This document shows positions 60,767 to 64,000 of a stretch of DNA of 64,000 bases, in pieces (the first letter of the stretch is position 1; the number at the start of each line of letters is the position of its first letter). A program made the position numbers and the translations under genes. Source of the DNA: Lycorma delicatula. Lineage: Eukaryota > Arthropoda > Insecta > Hemiptera > Fulgoridae. Below the pieces are notes generated by a model. The model made no database searches, was not told the DNA's origin, and was given only the letters and a program-made list of their open reading frames with translations. Location of the stretch: assembly GCF_047948215.1 (NCBI RefSeq), contig NC_134455.1:78498189-78562188 (forward strand). Direction: 5' to 3'.

Positions 60767-61627
60767 CATACGGCTGCTGTTCAGCCTCTTTGCTATTTGG
60801 GATTTAAACTTTAACTATTGAAGTAACTTTTTAAGGTATTTATTTACTTTATTAAGAATTGGTCGTTTGATTCAGTTTTATTCACTGAAAATTATTTACT
60901 ACAATATTAGTTTTCTTTTTCTTTAATGAAAGTAGGTTTGTTTAACTATACTACAGTGCGATCTCATTTTAGGGATTATCATAGAGAATGCTCGTGTCTT
61001 GCTGATATAGAAGAATATTATTAACTTATATTACTTGTTACAGAAATATAATACGGATAAGATATGAATACTCGTATTACCAGTATTACTTTGACATTAA
61101 TATCCAATTAACAGTATTATCACAAAGAAAAAGTTGTACTTCAGTACGAACAAGTCCAGCTGATGGATTTTAACTGGAAAAACAGCGAGTGAAACGTAAT
61201 ACAATCTCTAAATTAAAAAAAAAGTTAAAAAATATTGGGGGAAAACTTAAGGACAGATTTTTACAAAGTTCTAACAAGTGAAAAACACAACGCTGTTACA
61301 TACTGTATTTTATTGAGGTGAGTCTACCTACACCTTAGTGTCGACAATCCGTTACGAAGTAATTTTTTTTATTGGTAATATATGTCATCACTTGCAACAG
61401 GAATTTTGGCATAAGATTTAGAGATGAGTGTAGAAGCCCCTATAGTATGTTGCCTCAAATAAAATATGAAAGGCATTTTTAACTAAAAACCTATACCAGT
61501 TATCAAAATATTCTACGAAGTTTATATGAGTTTTCATTTCATAAAAAGATTATATAATTTAAGAAATAATTTCAATTCCTTACTAGAAAAGTAATTTTCT
61601 GATTTTTATTTTACATATATCACATAT

Positions 61628-61735
61628 TTAACTGATTAAGGACGATTGCGCTTGTACCCTAACCTTTGCTATACTAAACTTTTTACCCAGGAGTAATTGC
61701 TGATACTATCAATGGATTTTTTTTTCTGGAAGTTT
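61628..61735 (+). repeat. inverted repeat partner of 60105-60225
   Basis: See the left partner; it is oriented opposite and about 1.4 kb away. Confidence 0.65.
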
Positions 61736-61900
61736 TTAAAATAACTGCTAATAATTTAGCTAAAAATACATTTAAAAGCTTTTTTGAGAAAGTTTAAAAC
61801 TGTGCCTGGAGATCATGCGATAAGAATTTCACAGTGATACCTTGAATAGGACTTGAGAAAAAGATCCCGTTCAAAAAAAGATATAAAAAAAATAAGATTA

Positions 61901-62067
61901 GTGAAAAACGGAGGTTAAAATTATATAGCTATCGGTTATCCTACGAAATACCCTTATTAAAGCCCTGGTCCGTACAAAGGATTATCAGAATCCACTTTCT
62001 CTGAATAATATTCCTATAATCTCATTTTGTTTGCTGCTTTTTCTTTCCTAATTTTAGTTTTAACTTC
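61901..62067 (+). repeat. direct repeat partner of 60599-60766
   Basis: The similarity stops at TTTTAACTTC, just before the possible coding segment at 62068. Confidence 0.8.
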
Positions 62068-62190
62068 ATTTAAAGATGTTTCATCACGTGATGTAGCCCA
62101 ATTTGAACATGAACTTCATAAATCTTTCCCTGGATCTAAAACTTCATTAAGAATTATAACTGTTTCAAATACAAAATATCAGTGTATTTT
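62068..62190 (+). CDS. possible exon of an unrecognised gene (a)
   Basis: The frame reads DVSSRDVAQFEHELHKSFPG and then SKTSLRIITVSNTKY, which looks like real protein (mixed composition, a probable helix then a beta strand) unlike the Ile/Phe/Lys-rich chance frames nearby. The upstream part of the same open frame comes from the repeated DNA. A possible but weak donor (A|GTGTAT) near 62190 would leave a phase that fits the next candidate exon. No family was identified; the pattern 'helix, FPG, IITVSNTK' is faintly like the start of a GT-A-fold glycosyltransferase domain. Confidence 0.28.
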
Positions 62191-62775
62191 TGCAATAAAA
62201 TTATTCTTAGGTAAAACTGATAAGATCAACATTCTCTATGCTATACAATTTATATAAGAAACAGTTCTTTAAAACATTTATTGTCATTAAAGATCTCGAA
62301 ACACAGACATTACAAAGGATATCTTCAGCATACAAATGGAAATCTTTTGTGCGATCAAAGTGGTCAGTTCATGTTCCTTACAGTTAAACTGTACAGTTTC
62401 TAAATTTCAACTCATTCACATATAAATCACACGTAGGAAAGGTATGAAAAAAAAAATAAAAATATTTTTAAATAACCGATTTTTAATAAGAAAATTCTGA
62501 AGAAAAATTAAAAAAAATACCCAATAATATTTTAACGCACTGATCACTTTTCAGTAAAATCATTGACCAGTAATGTGATGTTTCCAACATGTGATTAAAA
62601 TGTTCAGATTTACTGAGGGATGTAAGCATGTAAGCAAAATTGGTGCCAGCCGTTTGTGATGGTCTTGAATTTTCTTTTGTCGAGGGTGGGGGGCTTTTTT
62701 GTCTTGTGTTGTGGATCCTTTGAAATCAGATTATTCATTTTATCACTGATCCACTTTTACACAATTTCATTTCAG

Positions 62776-62902
62776 TGAATGTAATTCTGGCCCAGCTAGA
62801 TCTTTATTGCGAATGCTGAAATCTGAACAGCCAATGTTTTCTTTATGGTGGGGAGCTGCTTATGACGTCACAGACTCTGATTTCCTCTCTGATTGTTATA
62901 CA
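62776..62902 (+). CDS. possible exon of an unrecognised gene (b)
   Basis: Preceded by a good acceptor (ACAATTTCATTTCAG) and followed by a good donor (ACA|GTAAGA at 62903). The open frame between them reads ECNSGPARSLLRMLKSEQPM then FSLWWGAAYDVTDSDF and LSDCYT. 127 bases is a normal internal exon length. The GPAR...(L)...D.DF order is vaguely reminiscent of GT2-like enzymes, but no family was recognised. It may belong with 62068-62190. The rest of the gene would lie beyond the window or be absent. Confidence 0.38.
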
Positions 62903-64000
62903 GTAAGACATTGCGTATCGGTAAAAACCGAGCTTCCTAATCCATCCGTAATTTCGTATATTTTGGCTTTTTATAATTACAGATTAAGAATAATGCAATC
63001 ATTAAAAAATAAATAAAAGAGCCCTTTTTGAATAAAATAATTGCATCACATAATACAAATTCGAAACCACCACGTGTATTTATAAACATATGCAAACCCC
63101 ATATACGTATACAATAATCAACTGGAAATGAAGACAGTTGCAATTTTATTCTTAAATGGCTATCAGTTTTGTTTGTATATTCTAATTCTAATTACTTCTA
63201 GCCTTTTAGTATACGATTAAATTGCCAGTAGATAAGATTTTTCTTCTATCTAATTAATATTCTAAGAAAGGGATATGCCATTGATATCAAAACCAGTCAT
63301 CGTCATTATATTCACTACATTACACATGTACTAAAAATAAAATTGAATCATTATGGTGTTAGAACTTCTGAATGTGACTGTCTTTTCGTTTTATAAAATT
63401 CATTATTATAATTATCATTTCTATTTTTATTATTATTATTATTAAATGATAACTCAATTACCCGTAGTTATTGAGTAAAACATTCGTTTTAATTTTTTTT
63501 TAAATACAAACTTTAAAGATAAAAATCTATTCTTAATTAAAAATTTTATAGGTTATTCAAAATAAAAACATAAGAAAAATAAGCTTTTATAAGTCAGAGA
63601 ATTAACAATAGTTAATCTTTTTTAACAATTAAAAAATCCTTCTTATCCAGAAGGAAGCGAAATCCACCCTAAAATTTCAAAATATTTTGCATTTATTAAT
63701 GTTAAAAAAAAATATTTATTTCGGTAAATGCTATTGAATATCAAATATATATATATATCGAATATTGAATATCGATAAATATTATTTAGCTATCGAATGG
63801 TATGATTTATAAATTACTCATATAATACTTACAGAGGTCACATAATACTGGGATGGATAAGAAGATTCCTTTAGGAAGGTTGAGCTATTCTCAAAAAATA
63901 TTAATTATTATAAAAAATCAATTTTTTTTCGAGCAAATAATTATGCTGTTTAACTCAAAATTTTTGATCAGTAATAAACAGGAAATACATTTAGTAATTA
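62903..64000. other. AT-rich DNA, no further exon seen
   Basis: If 62776-62902 is an exon, this is the start of its downstream intron. A short AT tract with ATATCGAATATTGAATATCG lies at about 63753-63772. Confidence 0.5.

Noticed and set aside
60599..62067. The direct repeats as LTRs of a retrovirus-like element
   Set aside because: They do not start TG or end CA, no primer-binding site or polypurine tract is visible, and the 1.1 kb between them has no gag or pol signature.
1..64000. CRISPR arrays, prophage, operons or other prokaryotic systems
   Set aside because: No regular spacer repeats, no ribosome binding sites with dense coding and no bacterial genes. The window is clearly eukaryotic.

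Overview
The window is AT-rich eukaryotic nuclear DNA, almost certainly from an insect with a large, repeat-laden genome. The evidence is one conserved developmental zinc-finger exon with a clean splice acceptor, tRNA-derived SINEs with target-site duplications, decayed non-LTR retrotransposons and several families of dead DNA transposons. The transposon types fit arthropods and would suit a hemipteran, but the order is an inference I cannot confirm. Nothing bacterial (operons, CRISPR, IS elements) is present.

Only one host gene is solid. It is the last coding exon of a rotund/squeeze (rn/sqz, LIN-29-like) C2H2 zinc-finger transcription factor on the minus strand, 37188-38309, with an intron acceptor at its 5' edge and a probable 3' UTR running down to about 36.1 kb. 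Its upstream exons were not found, although the intron extends toward higher coordinates. A second, weak host-gene candidate is a pair of possible exons on the plus strand at 62.07-62.90 kb.

Layout. 0-9.5 kb: a 'MATLQ'-type transposase relic (1.5-2.6 kb), a long copy of repeat family F2 (3.4-4.3 kb), two divergent LINE reverse-transcriptase relics (5.6-7.0 kb), and a foldback element (F1) with a second TIR element (F3) nested inside it (8.15-9.5 kb). 9.5-24.5 kb: a LINE ORF1 relic, a second transposase relic, a short F1 copy, a SINE, an F2 copy and a scrambled set of duplicated blocks. 24.5-39 kb: very AT-rich and nearly free of recognisable transposons, holding the zinc-finger exon, one old SINE and one GC-richer island. 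39-50 kb: three F2 copies, a GC-rich island, an F3 fragment, tRNA-like debris and two relics that look like Mutator-type transposase C-termini. 50-60 kb: SINEs of two families, a 5'-truncated GC-rich LINE with a perfect 15-bp duplication, a transposase relic split by a SINE with an 18-bp duplication, and a 0.3-kb MITE. 60-64 kb: a direct/inverted repeat cluster and the possible exons.

The elements can be partly ordered in time. The SINE is younger than the transposase it interrupts, F3 is probably younger than the F1 arms that enclose it, and the 52-kb LINE copy is younger than the AT-rich repeat it split. I found no convincing new functional system. The most interesting signals are the shared 3' tail of two SINE families, the palindrome in the SINE head, the nested foldback and the scrambled duplications.
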